Below are positions 21,600 through 35,307 of a stretch of 64,000 nt of DNA, piece after piece. The DNA comes from Sophora flavescens. Taxonomy: Eukaryota > Streptophyta > Magnoliopsida > Fabales > Fabaceae. The notes beneath the pieces were generated by a model. That model saw only the letters and a program-made list of their open reading frames with translations, did no database searches and was not told the origin of the DNA. A program made the translations under genes and the position numbers. The DNA is taken from the NCBI GenBank assembly GCA_030762895.1, contig JAUPTC010000271.1, positions 1-64,000 of the forward strand. The letters are read 5' to 3'. How positions within the stretch are numbered: the first letter of the stretch is position 1; each line of letters opens with the position of its first letter.

Positions 21600-22456
21600 A
21601 ACTAAAAGAAGCTAAATCTTTATGTTCTGAACCTTCCCCTCTTCTTCTTGGAACAAAGTACATTATTACTTGTTTTGTTTATTTAAAGAAAAAAAGAGAA
21701 ATCATTTACTCTAGGACTTCCACAGCAGCAGGTGTATTATAATGACCAGTGGGAACATGGAATCTGCTTTATATCTGGCATCTCAGTTCTCTTTATGTAT
21801 CGAGTTAGCATATTTAATAAAATAGTGAGTGACTCATGACTCTACTGCTATGAGTCATGATTGGTTTTTGTTGATTTCAGACTCTGTCCAAGTCTTCCCT
21901 TTTGTGAGGGTCTGGTATTGGCATTTGATCATCAACCTGTGGAAAACTTATGCACGTGGGGTCCTATGTGAGGGTCTGGTATGTTAGTGGATTGGAGAAA
22001 ATGGAAGATTGACTGACTCCTGTAGCTAGTGATTGTCATTATCATACTTTTGCATAAAATGTAATGCATTATCTTACATTAATATTTGCAGATATGGAAC
22101 CAAAGTTAATGGAAATGAAATCAAAGTAATGGTAGCTTGTCTGGAATCATGGCATAGTTTTAGGATTGTACTAAATAAATGATAAAGAAGCAAAAGCAGA
22201 GCCATCTTCTTTTGTTCAAAGTGAAATTCTTCTTTAGATTCCTATTAGAGAACCCAAAGTCCCCAAATTGAAATTAGAGAAGTACACAATTTTGTGAAGT
22301 GATGTCAGAGAGTAAGTAAGAAAAAAGCCTTAGCTCTTAAGTGTGGCCTGCTGCAAATATCTATGAATCCTATAATTCTGGTTTAATTCTGTTTTAAATA
22401 CTGATATTGTTTTTTTGCTAAATTCTGGTTTATAATTCTGGTTGTTCATAAAATTT
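21600..22456. other. RLP upstream region
   Basis: No gene seen. It contains a repeated word GTGAGGGTCTGGTAT (21904-21918 and 21968-21982) and a TGACTCATGA / TATGAGTCATGA inverted pair near 21832-21862. It runs directly into copy B of the duplication at 22457, so sequence just left of base 1 may also be an RLP promoter region. Confidence 0.5.
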
Positions 22457-23974
22457 ATGTTGCTGTTATTTTTATTTTTTTACATGTTATAGTTACAGTT
22501 TTTCTACTGTAAATTAATGATAAAAATAAAAATAAAACAAAGCAAGCTAAGGTTGCTGCTGTTCTTACGTGAGAAAGAGGAAAATGGATCCTTCAAGGAT
22601 TTGTTGTTTTCATAGTATTCAAGCTTGCTGTTTTATTTGAGCTCACTGTTTAATTTTGTGCTTGCTGCTATCTTTTTTTTTTTTTTTTGTATTTGTTATT
22701 AGTTTAAGCTTAATAATTTATTTTCATGCATATGATTGCTTAAAATCCCAATCTACCGTGGACGGTTATTGTGTCTCCAAATAACAAAATTGCATTCAAT
22801 TATAGTATAGATTAGAAATGTTCTACACTTTAACACAACTCATTTTAGCACCAATACATTGCCTACTTTCCAATATCTGTTCTATTGTGAACCAAAGACC
22901 AAGTAAAAACCTTAACCTTATCAAGAACCTTAACCCCCATGAAGAAAGCCCCACAATTCATTGGTGTATATCAATTGTACCTAGCTATACGAGAGAGTCA
23001 GAAGACTTGCAAGAAGTCTATAATGCATTAATTCCCATTGTTATGGAAATCGGACTAGACTAGCCGTTAGATCGATTGGACCGAAAGCGGTCAGATGTCC
23101 GGTCCATTCAACCCGAAAAATTGGCTGGTTTTCGGAATTGGTAAAAACCAATTAAAAATTTGTCAAACTAGTCCAAAACCGATCGAAACTTACGAAAACC
23201 AATCAAGAACTGATGCTGAGAACCAGGTTGAATCAGTCAATTTTTATTTTTCAATTTCTTTTTGGATTTTTTATTTTTAAATTATAAAAATACACTTTTT
23301 TTAGTCAAATAAAGATCTAATGATAGGTTATAAAAAATACTTATACATGAGTTTTTATTATATATCCTTTTTCGTTGATTTTTAATCTTATGAAATATAT
23401 ATTATGATTATTTTATGTTAATTTAAAATTTGATTTATCTTAAGTTTATTACTTAATATAATATATAATTTTTAAAAAAATTAATTATCATCGATTCAAC
23501 CATCATTCAATTACAATGGAACCAATGAACCTTAAATCAGTGCCTTCACTGGTTCAATAACCGATTCGATTAAAACATTGATAATATTACATCACACTCC
23601 AACAGATGGGTGCTTTTTTTTTATATAAAAAAAAAACTAAAAGTTTTCTATTAAATCACTGTAACCTACAATAATGACTTGTCAGTTGCTTATAGTTACA
23701 AATAGTTAATTTTTAAGATTTTTTCAAATTTTTGTTTTTTGGGTACAAGGAATACTCAAACACGAAACACGATACATCGCGACATTTTTTTTTAATTTGC
23801 AACCATATTTTTTAGGAAAATAAAGATCATACTTGAGATAAAATATTTTCTTCACAAATAACATCATAATTGAAAAGATAAGCCCTTGCAAAACGAAACA
23901 TCAAATAAAATACATCGCGACAGTTAAAAGAAAAAAATTTGTATACAACAATCTCACCCACATGAGGAGAGAAC
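22457..23974. other. AT-rich spacer left of the solo LTR (copy B)
   Basis: Counterpart of 1-1524 with no supported gene. The possible non-autonomous element lies at about 23061-23590. One difference from copy A is a shorter, altered T-tract near 22673-22688. Confidence 0.6.
23061..23590. mobile_element. Possible decayed non-autonomous DNA element (copy B)
   Basis: Counterpart of 607-1135. Boundaries are equally uncertain; it adds no independent evidence because it arose by the same duplication. Confidence 0.35.
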
Positions 23975-26900
23975 TGTAACACCCCGATTTTCGCTGCTTC
24001 GTGATATCGGTAATAAATATATAAACATATATATTTTTATCCGAGACTTAGAAAATGATTTTGGACAAACTAATGTCATTTCCTTGTTATACTTATTTTC
24101 ATAAGGTTATGGGGAAGTTTTTGGTTGAAAATTCAGACGGAAGCCGGTCTGCCGTTTTCTGTGTTTTCACTGACAGTAAAAGTTTACTGCTTAGAAGACC
24201 TAATTTTAGTTTGTGAACGAGATGAAAAATGTTTTTATCGTATTTACTACGATACTGGAAGTTTTGAAAATTTTGGTGAAAAAATTAAAATATTATATTT
24301 GTTGCGGGCATATACGTCGAGATTGTCTCTAGGAAAAGCTTTTGCCAGATGAAACCCGGAGTCGGCAACGGAGCTGAGATGATGGATTTGACCGACTTGA
24401 CGAGCATTTATGACAAGCTTATCCGTGTCATAATGGCCATAATGACGCATTTATGACAAAGTGAATTTTTGCTATGAAATGACCATTTTACCCTTGTCTT
24501 TTTATGACAATTACAAGCCATGCCATTGGAAAATTTGACCAAACCTTACCCAAAACCCACGGCTCCAACATGTCTTCTTCACTTAAGCAAGTTTCATTTC
24601 CATTTTCAAGTCATTTTTCTCTCAAAGTTAAGCTTTTGTCTTAAGAACTTCAAGAACATTCATAAATGTTCATAATTCGTCAGATTTTGCCTAGCGATTC
24701 TGACCATTTTCTATTCTGAATCTCGTAAAACTTTCAACATGAAAGTTGTCCATCTTTATCTCTTATTTCCAACGACATAAAGATCATCCAAAACGGACAA
24801 GTATGTTGAGAGATATACCCAAATTACTAAAACTGTTTTAGACCCTCATCATGTTCATCTTTTTCCTTAAGTTTCTCAAGAACACCATGAGAAATTTGTG
24901 AAGAACATCACCCAAATCTTTCTTTCCTTGGATCATCAAGAGGTAACAACCACTTCTCTTGTAATTTAAATCCTTTCTCTTCACAACTTTTGTAGATTCA
25001 TGGCTTAGATCAACATGTTCTTCATTTACTTAAAGTTCATGGAACTAGATTCAAAAATTCATAACTAATTCTAGAAAAATCCTTTTGACATGAAACCAAT
25101 TGCTATGATCTTATAGTCATCTATATTTTCATCATCTAGAAGCATAAGATCATGAGAAATTTCTTTCCCTAATTTCTGGACTTGGCCGAACCTAGGTCAA
25201 TGTTGTGTTCATAGGTTTTGTTTCATTTTCATGTCTTGATTCATGATTCAATCTTCAAGTACCTTGGTAGTTCTTGTATGTAAGTACATAGAAGATCAAA
25301 AATCAAACCCTAACCTATTTGTTTCATAAAGGCCGAAACCCTAGTTCTTGGAACTAGATGAGTTTTGTTCAAAGTTTTCATTAATGATCTTAGTAATCAA
25401 GCTATTAGTATGTATGCTTAATAAATCCAAGTTGGTTTATTAAACTAAAAACCCTAGCCCCATGAACATGTCAAGGCCTAATATAAGTATATGAGAGTAA
25501 GGAAGTTTTGAGTTTAAAATTTAGTTGTTTAGTCACTAATCCATGATTTAGGTTGATTAAGGACCATTAATCTATGACTTAACCATGATTAGAAATTTTA
25601 AGGATTTTGAACCCTAAAAGTCAGCCCTTGGCCGAAACCTAACCCTCATGAGCTAAGTATGTTGTTGTTGATTTGATTTATTTTGGTTGCAATTCGTTTG
25701 AAGGAAACAACCGAGTTAACTGATTTAAGCCGACTGAGGAAACCGAGATCAAATCGGGAAGTTGTTTGAAAACGTTAGTTTGAGTCTTCAAGAGGTAAGG
25801 GGAGCTTACCTGAGGGATTTTCTCGATAAATATTTGCTTTTAGTGTGGCTTATATGATTTATATGTGGTTTGTGATTAATTGTTTATGTTGTTTATGATG
25901 TGTTGTTTATCGTGTATTGGTGATTGATATGCTTTTAATTATCTCGTGAGAGGATATTATGTTGTTATGATGCATGATCCGCCTGGTGATAGAATTATGA
26001 TGATGTTGTTGAATGTTGAATGTTGTTTGAGAGGCCCACAGTGGTGGTCATGCATAACCGATTAATGAGATAAAAGATTTAATAAGTCTGTGAAAGTTAT
26101 ATTCAACGTTTTATGGGGAATGTTGGAATATAATAGTGGAGGAAAATATGATTTTGGAAAAATAATGAGTTTTGAGAAATATTATTATTTTAATAATTTA
26201 TTAGTGTAAAAGAAGTTTATGAGTCACGGTGAGAGCGTAATAGTGAAATTTTTTTAGTAATCTGCTAATTTTTACACAAGAAATTCGAAATATTATAAAA
26301 AGTGATTTTGTGAAATTAATATTCGAAAAACCTTATTTATTATATAAGAAAATTATTTTAGAAGAAATGTCAAAGTTTGACTTAAAGACGTTTTTCTTTG
26401 AAAATGCTAAACGACGGCAAGTTTCAAATTATTTACGGTGAGAGTTTAAAAACAACAAAGACTTATGTTGAAAAGAGATTTAATTTGAATTGCTTTATTA
26501 GAGTTGAAGTTTCAATAAAAAGAAGTTGTTGATGATTTGACGTTATTTTGGAAAAAATGTGTTTCCAAAGGAAAAGTGGATTTTTTTATGAATTGACGCT
26601 TTATAAATGAATTTTAAGTAGAAAGAATTTTCGGTAAATGAGTTTTACTTAATGACGTAAAGGATGATATAGAACTTAGTAACCGAGATGTCGGGGTACT
26701 AGTGTTCTTATGACGTTATCCTATTTTGGATTTGTTTTTCACAGACAGAAAAGATGTAAAATGATGTAAAACGATGTAAAAGATGTAAAAAGATGTAAAA
26801 TGATGTAAAAATGATGTACGCCGATAATATGGAACTTAATAACCTAGACGTCGGGGTATTAAGGTTCGTTGTGTTGTAAATCTGGTATCTATTTAAAGAA

Positions 26901-27943
26901 GTTAAAACGCTTTTAAGTTGTATTCTACTACCACGAACCTAAGACTGATTGCAAGGTCTGGGGGCTTCGTGATTGAGCACTCGGACTTTGAGGTCCTGTG
27001 TTGTTGATAAAAGATGTAAATATGTTTCAAAAGATGTTAAGTCGTAAGCTTTTGAGAGCTTTGACAAATAAAGAGATAGCACAAAGAAAAGTGTCGAGAA
27101 CAAAATGTTTTCTTGCATGCATTTGGCAGACGTGCCATGATTAAACGAGGGATTACCTTGCGGCGTCAAGGTAGATCATACAAAGATGTTCTCATTGTGC
27201 CCGGTTTGGACAATGAGGCTCCATCTCAGATTGTTATCACCGTGCCACGATGTTGGACAGCTGTGCGATGGGAGTGCTCTGGCGGTGTGTGCCGGTGGCA
27301 ATCGAGTCTGATCAACTCATCAAGAGGTTGGAGATATCTCATGAGATTAGGTATGAATGTTTAGATGATGTATTGAAGTGTTCATGCATAGTTTTCCAAC
27401 GTTGATGTTTGGGGTGTGAAACCCATTGATAAACGATGTGATATAATATGAATGAGTTTGTTGTTATAAACATGTATATGTGTATGTGCCTCCTTTTTGT
27501 GTTGCGCATTTAGTTATTGTGGTAAATCCATATATTGGCATCTCACCCTTACAAACATATCAGAGTCGCACAAGGGGTATGATGTCTACAAGAAGGAGAA
27601 GGCTGTCTATTTCGAGGCATGCTGTTGCTGTTTTTATCGGTTGTAGTGTCCGTTAGTTACGACCAGCTTAGGTAATATTATGTTTTGAGAATAAAGTTGA
27701 TTATGATTTATGTGAGAAAACATATGAGGCAGTATAGCTGTATAACTTATATATATAGATATATCTAAGTGTGATTTGATTACGTTGTTGTGGTTATGAG
27801 CTAAAAAACGAAAAAAAAAATTTATCTCCATATTTTGAAGAGATAAACATTGAGAAAACATGATTTTCCGAAAGCAACCAGCAAATTAAGTTTTATTTCC
27901 GCAAACGGGTAACCATGTGATGACCCGAGATTAGGGTGTCACA
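23975..27943. mobile_element. Solo LTR of a large Ty3/gypsy element (copy B)
   Basis: 3969 bp, TGTAACACCCC to GGTGTCACA, flanked by the same AGAAC target repeat (23970-23974 and 27944-27948). This is the same insertion as 1525-5497. The stretch near 24143-24190 differs from copy A in a scrambled way, while flanking AT-rich DNA is identical. Confidence 0.85.
26752..26818. repeat. GATGTAAAA minisatellite inside the solo LTR (copy B)
   Basis: Same number and order of units as in copy A, so the array has not changed since duplication. Confidence 0.85.
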
Positions 27944-27948
27944 AGAAC

Positions 27949-29746
27949 TAGATTACAAACCCCAAAAACATGACAAGTTATAAATATGTTACCATTACAT
28001 CAAATCACTACATCCCAAGCTGTACCCAACTCTGTTAGCAGTGGGATCACAACAAAAGCAATTTTAAAAGTTTGGCTGCCAACCGTAACAAAGCCAACAA
28101 AACAATAATCTACCTCCAATTCTAATGCCCTGTTCTATGATCTGAAAAATTTCCATCATTTCCACAATGTCATCATTTTTGCCATCTTCAACATTATCCA
28201 CATTCATGACTCTCTCCATAAGTCATTATCAAGATACCTTTTTCCTGCATGAAGAACAAAAGAGCATAAGTTCAATTAATACTGAATATTACTATTACTA
28301 TTATTATTATTGAACAATCTTCCTGTAATAATCTTCCTTTAATAATCATTCAGAAAATAGTCAATTAGATATTCTTGACAACAAAAAGTAAAAGTAAGCA
28401 CTGATGACACTCCTTTCCAACGAGGTTTGTCATGTTGCAAGTATTCATAGCTAACAGGAGCACACGTTAGTTGATTGTGTGCAAGTATATGTGCATGTAG
28501 CCTTGACAGATTTCACTTGAGAAGTATCAGATAAAGAAACAATTAATATGTAACATTTCTTCCATGTGAAGTGGCAGAAGTTGCAAAGTTTCCATAGCTA
28601 ACAGATGCACATGTCAGTTGATAGTGTGTGTAAATACATGTGCATCTAGCCTTGAGATATTTTGAGTTGAAGAAGTATATAAAGAAACATTTAATATGTA
28701 AGCATGCTTATCTACATAATAACTTTCAAATATATGAAGGAGTACCATAGAATTAACCAAAAAACAATCCAAATAATATTTCAGTCATTACAAATATTGA
28801 CAGCAATTTAACCCCAACTTTTACCATTCAAATACCACCTTTTATAACCATTTATTTACATATAATTTGTCAAGGACAGAACTCATTAAGTTTCAATAGC
28901 AACAACAAAAATCTCTTTTACACTCTCCTATGAAGGAAATTGAATCGTTTTTCAAAGACAAAAATATTCCACTGTCCCAGAAGTAACACTTCACAGATGC
29001 ATCTTGTAACAATGATAGCTATATTGTTGACCCAGAATCATGCAAGGACTTACCATGCAATTTGTTATAGTTTTTTTTTTATCATATTGTACAAGAGATA
29101 TGGATTGCAACTTGAAGAAAGCCTTACAGATTGTCTTTGCCCGACCTTTTTGCAAAACTACTGTCATTCACAGTTGGGAAAATCTGTGCATTGCAATGAA
29201 GTTGCTTGCATAAGAGAGCAACAAATAAACCATTAAAATAGAAATATAAGTTTAAATTGTAATTTTAAATAAATAAATATGAATTAACAGAACATACTAA
29301 CTCACATTAAAAAAAGGAATCTGAATTATCTAATCTTAAGCTACTTTTAACTTTTATGAATTATCCAAAGCCACCAAAATTATAAATGGCAATTTGTCAA
29401 CACCCTATATAAAAAGAACCACACAGTTTTTATTTTTTTAAGAAAAAAACTGTTTGGCATAAGCAGAGTATAAAGCAGTTTAACTAAGGACAAGCAGATG
29501 TAAAAAATTTGCATCCCCATTATTGACTCCTCCAAAGTTGTAGGCCATATATGATACATATCACAACAATTGACACATCACTACATCAGTAAATTCAAAC
29601 AATTTGCTTTGATGAGAAATCAATTTACAGAAGTACATAACATAAATGCTCACCTCCACTTCATAGAACTGGGAATAGAAAACCAGAAAAATGGCTTCGT
29701 CTAACCGTAAGGCAATTTTGTTCATAGAGATATATAATATATATAT
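27949..29746. other. Spacer between solo LTR and SINE (copy B)
   Basis: Counterpart of 5503-7300, including the two-unit 146-bp tandem repeat at about 28434-28703. No gene is supported. Confidence 0.6.
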
Positions 29747-29935
29747 TTTGGTTTCTTAGAGTGTCCTCCCACTCGATAGGTGAGAGATTAATCTCCTGAG
29801 ATCTTGTGATGCACCTAAGCGGGCGACCCCCTCCCAAGGATTTTTTTCCATACACACGAATCCAAGGATCGAACCCAAGACCATACTCAAGGAACCCAAG
29901 CCACCTTACCACTTGGACCAACACCACATTGGTGT
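29747..29935 (-). mobile_element. tRNA-derived SINE (copy B)
   Basis: Same A-box-like and B-box (GGGTTCGATCC on the minus strand) arrangement as 7301-7490, flanked by AT repeats. Duplicated rather than independently inserted. Confidence 0.75.
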
Positions 29936-29950
29936 GTATATATATATATA

Positions 29951-30437
29951 ATTTAAAATACTCAAGAAAAACAAAACATTGAAATCATGCACATTCATTA
30001 TTTTGTGGTAAATACCAAGGATTTATACAACACCATTCTGAAAGTGGCTTGTAAAAATTTCACAAGAAGAAATAATTTATTGTACTATGATACATAAAGT
30101 ACATAACGGGTAAAATAAAAATAGAGAAGCCCATCCAATCAAAAGTTTGTCACTATCCAAGATGTCCTCTCATGCCACCTTCTAAAATGGAGCACCACCT
30201 GTCAAATGCAGAGGAAAACAACCTTATCTTAACTAGCATATTGACTTCATTCAATTATTAAATTATAATTGACAAGTTACACTCAGTTATGAATAGATTT
30301 TAGTTTACTGAATAAAATTATCTATTTAATCTCAACATAATGATGCCCAACAATCTCAACATAATTATGCTCAATAATCAATGTAACATTCCATATTACA
30401 ACAAAGGGGCATTAAAGGCCTTACCTTTTCAGTCTTT
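29951..30437 (-). pseudogene. 3' end of an RLP paralogue, cut by a copia insertion (copy B)
   Basis: Second copy of the relic at 7505-7993, with the same stop codon and GTAAGG donor-like word next to the LTR start at 30438. Confidence 0.8.
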
Positions 30438-30891
30438 TGTTGGAAATTTCAGCAAAAGCAAGTCCCACATTGTATGGGAGCTAACCAGAGATCCCCTCCT
30501 CTATATATAGAAGCTTAAGGGGTGCTAACTTATCACACCAATCCTCACTAAGAAGAGTGAGAGATAATAGAGAGAGAGCCTCATAAGAGAGAGTGAGAGA
30601 AAATAGAGAGATCCTTAGAGAGAGTTTTCTCAGAGAGAAAAATAGTGAGCCAATTTGTGAGAGTGTTATCCATAAATTGAGGATACAATATTCTTGTATT
30701 TTTGTATTCTCATTATTGTTATAGTGGAAGTTTAAGCGGTCTACGAGTCACGTGGTTTTTTCCTTTCTCACATTGAGGAGGTTTTTCCACGCTAAAAATT
30801 GTCCGGTGTTATTACACTTATTTTTACGCTTCCGCTTAGTGCCTATTTTTGAGTTCACAGAGGAGGAAAATTATGCTGGTATTTCCCAACA
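30438..30891 (+). repeat. Copia 5' LTR (copy B), 454 bp
   Basis: Near-identical to 7994-8451. The left arm of the inverted repeat around the TATA box is altered here (CCCCTCCTC instead of CCCCTTAAGC). Confidence 0.9.
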
Positions 30892-30892
30892 G

Positions 30893-30904
30893 TGGTATCA
30901 GAGC
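30893..30904 (+). other. Copia primer binding site (copy B)
   Basis: TGGTATCAGAGC one base after the 5' LTR, initiator Met tRNA type. Confidence 0.9.
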
Positions 30905-31260
30905 TCTCAGAGCTCTGGAATACTAGGTGCCGGATTTATAAGAAAATTCTTAGTATGCTCTGTGGCTGCAGTATTGTCTGATCTTCCACATCAGAAAAGA
31001 ATTATTTTTGTTGCTGGAAATAAAGTGTGGTAGTGTGAAAGTGCATGCCGAGAAAAGTTCTGGCTAGGAAAGACTTGGTATTTAAGTGTGTCTATTGACC
31101 CACCTCTCTTTCCTGGGAACTTCCTCGGTACGTACTATTAAAAAACTACAAAGAATTTTCAGCATTCAAGACAAGTCACCTATACGACACTATTCACGTA
31201 TAGTGTTATTTTTATCAAAACCCACCTGGTTGGAGGAGCTATTGGCCTGTGTAACTCAAG

Positions 31261-34200
31261 ATGGAGGGAGCTATCACTCATGATGGAGGCATGTTCAAGC
31301 TAACTGCAGATAACTACTCCTATTGGAAGCCGATGATGGAAGATCATCTATACTGCAAAGATTTGTATTTGCCAATTACCCAGAAGGATATGCCGAAGGA
31401 TATATGGGATTGAAGACTCGACAAAGATTGGGAGCTTGAGAATCGGAAAGCGATGGCTATGATCCGTAAATATATTGATCAAGCTTGTTCGAGCATGTAT
31501 CAACTTAAACCAATGCGTATGAGTTGTGGACAAAACTTGAATCCTTGATTCAAAAGAAGACGCCAAGGAACAAAGCCCACCTTGTCAGACGATTGGTAAA
31601 GTTGGAGTACACGAACGGTCAAAATATGATCGAACATCTGAACACATTCAAAGGCATTGTTAATCAATTAACAAAGGCAGGCATGAGTGTTGATGATGAG
31701 TTGCAAACTCTTCTACTCCTCAGTTCTCTACCACGAGAGTTGGGACACACTAGTTGTCACTCAAAGCAACTTTGTTCCAGACGGAAAGCTTAGCATGGAT
31801 TCTGTTAGATACTGTTTGCTAAATGAATAGTCAAGACGGAGGGAAAGAGGTTTGAACAATCAGTTTGAAGCCAATGTTGTTGAAAATAGAGGAAGGAGTA
31901 AGAATCGTGGAAAAGGATGTCGTGGAAAATCACAAGGTAGGTCCAAATCTCGAACCAGACTAAATTGTTATTACTGTGGCAAACCAGGACACGTAAAGCC
32001 TGAGTATAGATTCTTGAAAAGAGACCAACAAGCTGGAACAGTCCACCCTGACCAAATTGACCCGAAGAAGAAGAAAGAAGATGGAACAACTACTGTAGTG
32101 GCCTCGAATGATGAGAATATATTTCTTGTCGGAGAAGACAATTATCTAAATGTTGCATCAGATGATTGCATATGGATAATTGACTCAGGAGCAGCCTTCC
32201 ACGTCACACCTCATGAAGAATTCTTCTCATCATATCAAAAAGGAGATTTTGGTACGGTGAAGATGGGAAACCATGTCACAAGTAAAATCATTGGTATTGG
32301 CGAAGTAACTTTGATGACTAAAAATGGAAATAAGCTTGTGCTGAAGGAGGCAGACATGTACCCGAGATGCGTCGAACCTTATCTCAAGTGGGAAAGCTAG
32401 ATGAAGCGGGATGATAAACCAATTTGGTAGCAGCGAGATGGAAACTCAGCCGAGGAAGCATGATTATTGCTCGAAGCGAAAGGAAAGCTCTCAGACATTA
32501 TGCAGGAAAGATATGCAAGGGGAGACGAATGTTGCTCAAGACGTAACCAAAGAACTGTGGCATAGACGACCGGGCCACGTGAGCGAGAAGTGGTCCGAGA
32601 TCCTTGCAAAAGATCATCTCCCAAACATAAAAGGGCAGCCACTTGGATCCCGTGAAGACTGTCTAGCAAGCAAACAACACAAGATCTTTTAAAAGATCAG
32701 ATGATGCAAGAAGAAGAAAGCAAATTCTGGATCTTGTTCATTCGGATGTTTGCTCAACGTCCGAAAGGTCATTGGTGGTGCTCAATACTTTGTTACCTTC
32801 ATTGATGATCACTCTAGGAAGGTGTGGGTGTATCCATTGAAGACGAAAGATCAAGTTCTTCAAGCTTTCAAGGAGTTTCATGCCTCAGAGAACGAGCATC
32901 CGAAAGAAAACCGAAATGCTTGAGAAGTGATAATGGCGGAGAATACATAGGTCCTGCTTGAGACATATTGCAAAACTCATGGGATAAGACATGAGAAAGT
33001 TCCTCCCAAGACACCTCGGATGAATGGAGTAGCTGAAAGGATGAACGAACGATCCATCAGAGAAAGTGAAGCATGCTTTCTCAAGCAAAACTTCCCAAAT
33101 CATTTTTGGGGCGAAGCAGTGAAAATCGCAGTTGATCCGATAAACTGTCTCCTTCAAGACCTTTAAATGGAGAGATTCGGATGAAGTATGGATCGAAAGA
33201 AAGCCTCTTATGGTCACTTGAGAGTCTTTGGGTGTAGGGCATTTGTCCATATTCCTAAAGATGAAAGAACAAAGCTAGATGCAAAGACGAAGGAATGCAT
33301 ATACCTTGGTTCACCAAGAGATGAACTTGGTTTCAGATTATGGGATCCCGCACACAAGAAGATTGTTGAAGCAGGGATGTGGTTTTCTTTGAAGATCAAA
33401 CGATCCAAGACATTAAGCAACCGAGAAGCCAAAGCACAAAGTGATTTCTCGATTCAAGTCCCTGTTGTTATAAACAATTCAGGGGGAGAGAATCCTCAAA
33501 GGAATGATGAACATGATCGGGAAGAACAATGCGATCAGGTACAGAACAACCTTGACCGGATAGAACAAAGTCGAGATCGATGATGGAAACCGATGAGACA
33601 GAAGAAAAATCTCAAGTAAGATGATCCGAGAAGAGTCAAACAACCATCAAGAAGATATTATTCAGATGAATATGTCAATCTCACTCGATGAAGGAGAACC
33701 TCAAAGCTTCATAGAAGCAATTGAGACGAATGATAAGGAGAAATGGTTGCAAAGCCATGGAAGAAGAAATGCAGTCCCCGAAAGAGAATCGGGACGTATG
33801 ACCTGGTGAGATTACCATATGGATGAAATGCGTTGAAAAACAAATGGGTGTTCTCGCTCAAGACTGAAGAGAACAACCCAAACCCCAGGTACAAAGCAAG
33901 AATTGTTGTTAAGGTGTGCAACCTGAAGAAAGGCATAGATTTCGAAGAAATCTTCTCACCAGTGGTGAAGATGACATCTATTAGAGCAATTCTCGGTCTA
34001 GCTGCAAAAATAGACTTGGAGATTGAACAACTTGATGTAAAAACAACATTCCTACATGGAGACCTAGAGGAGGAAGTCTATATGGAGCAACCAGAAGGTT
34101 TTGCAGAACCAGGCAAGGAACACCTAGCGTGTTGTCTGAAGAAAAGCCTCTACGTTCTGAAGCAAGCTCCAAGGCAATGGTACAAGAAGTTTGATCTCTT

Positions 34201-35290
34201 CATGACCCAACACAATTTCAAGAAGACCTCCGCAGACCATTGTGTGTTTGTGAAGAACTATGAGAATGGTGAATCCATCATACTTCTATTGTATGTTGAT
34301 GATATGCTAATTATTGGGAAAGATAAGGCGAAAATAGCTGCTCTCAAGAAGGCATTGAGCAAGTCTTTTGCCATGAAAGATCTGGGTGCAGTGAAGAAGA
34401 TTCTTGGAATGAAGATAACTAGAGATCGTTCTAGAAGGATGCTGTGTATGTCACAAGAAGACTATATCCAGAAAGTTCTTGAAAGGTTCAACATGCATAA
34501 TGCCAAAACTGTGCATGTTCCATTACCTGGTCATCTCAAACTGAGTAAGACGCAATGTCCAGGGAATGAAGAAGAAAAAGAAGAAATGAACAAGGTGCCC
34601 TATTCTTCTGCAGTGGGTAGTCTTATGTATGCAATGGTCCGCACAAGACCCGGACATTGCTTATGGTGTCGTGAGTTGTGAGTAGATTCCTATCAAATCC
34701 AGAAAGGAACAACGGAATGCAAATGAAATGGATACTACGATATCTGAGAGGAACTTCCAAAAGCTTCTTGTGTTTTGGCAATGGAAATTTAAAGCTTCTT
34801 GGGTATTCAGATACAGATATGGCAGGAGATGTGGATTCAAGAAAGTCTACATCAGGATATCTAATTACTTTTGCAGGGGGAGCTATCTTATGACAGTCAA
34901 GACTACAAAAGTGCATTGCTTTAAGCACTACGGCACGGAATTCATCGCAATCACCGAAGGTTGCAAAGAGATCTTGTGGATGAAGAAGTTCCTACAAGAG
35001 TTAGGACAGGATCAGGAAAGTTATATTCTCTATTGCGACAGTCAGAGCGCAATCCATCTCAGCAAGAACTCGACATTTCATTTTAAGGTCGAAACACATC
35101 GACGTAAGGTATCACTGGATCCGTGATGTGTTGGAAAGTAAACTGATGCAGATTGAGAAAATACACACAAAAGATAACGGGGCGGATATGATGTCAAAAT
35201 ATCTACTTAAAGAGAAGATAAAAGTCCAGAAAGAAGTTGCGAGTGCTTAGCATCAACTCCTAAAACTGATTCAAGGATATTTTCCCTTTG
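31261..35290 (+). pseudogene. Copia Gag-Pol polyprotein, frameshifted (copy B)
   Basis: The ATG at 31261 starts Gag; the frame breaks near 31410. The gag helical part is open at 31524-31793. One open frame (31852-32400) joins the zinc knuckle (CYYCGKPGH) to the protease with DSG. Pre-integrase and integrase (32411-33250) are broken several times. RT is open at 33833-34681, with YVDD at 34292-34303. RNase H continues in other frames to about 35290, and the stop codon used in copy A is changed. In both copies the fourth zinc-knuckle ligand is Tyr instead of Cys. Substitutions relative to copy A, such as SLYVLKQAP for SLYGLKQAP, become common in the RT half. Confidence 0.88.
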
Positions 35291-35294
35291 GCTT

Positions 35295-35305
35295 AAGGGG
35301 GGAGA
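35295..35305 (+). other. Copia polypurine tract (copy B)
   Basis: AAGGGGGGAGA two bases before the 3' LTR. Confidence 0.75.
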
Positions 35306-35307
35306 TT

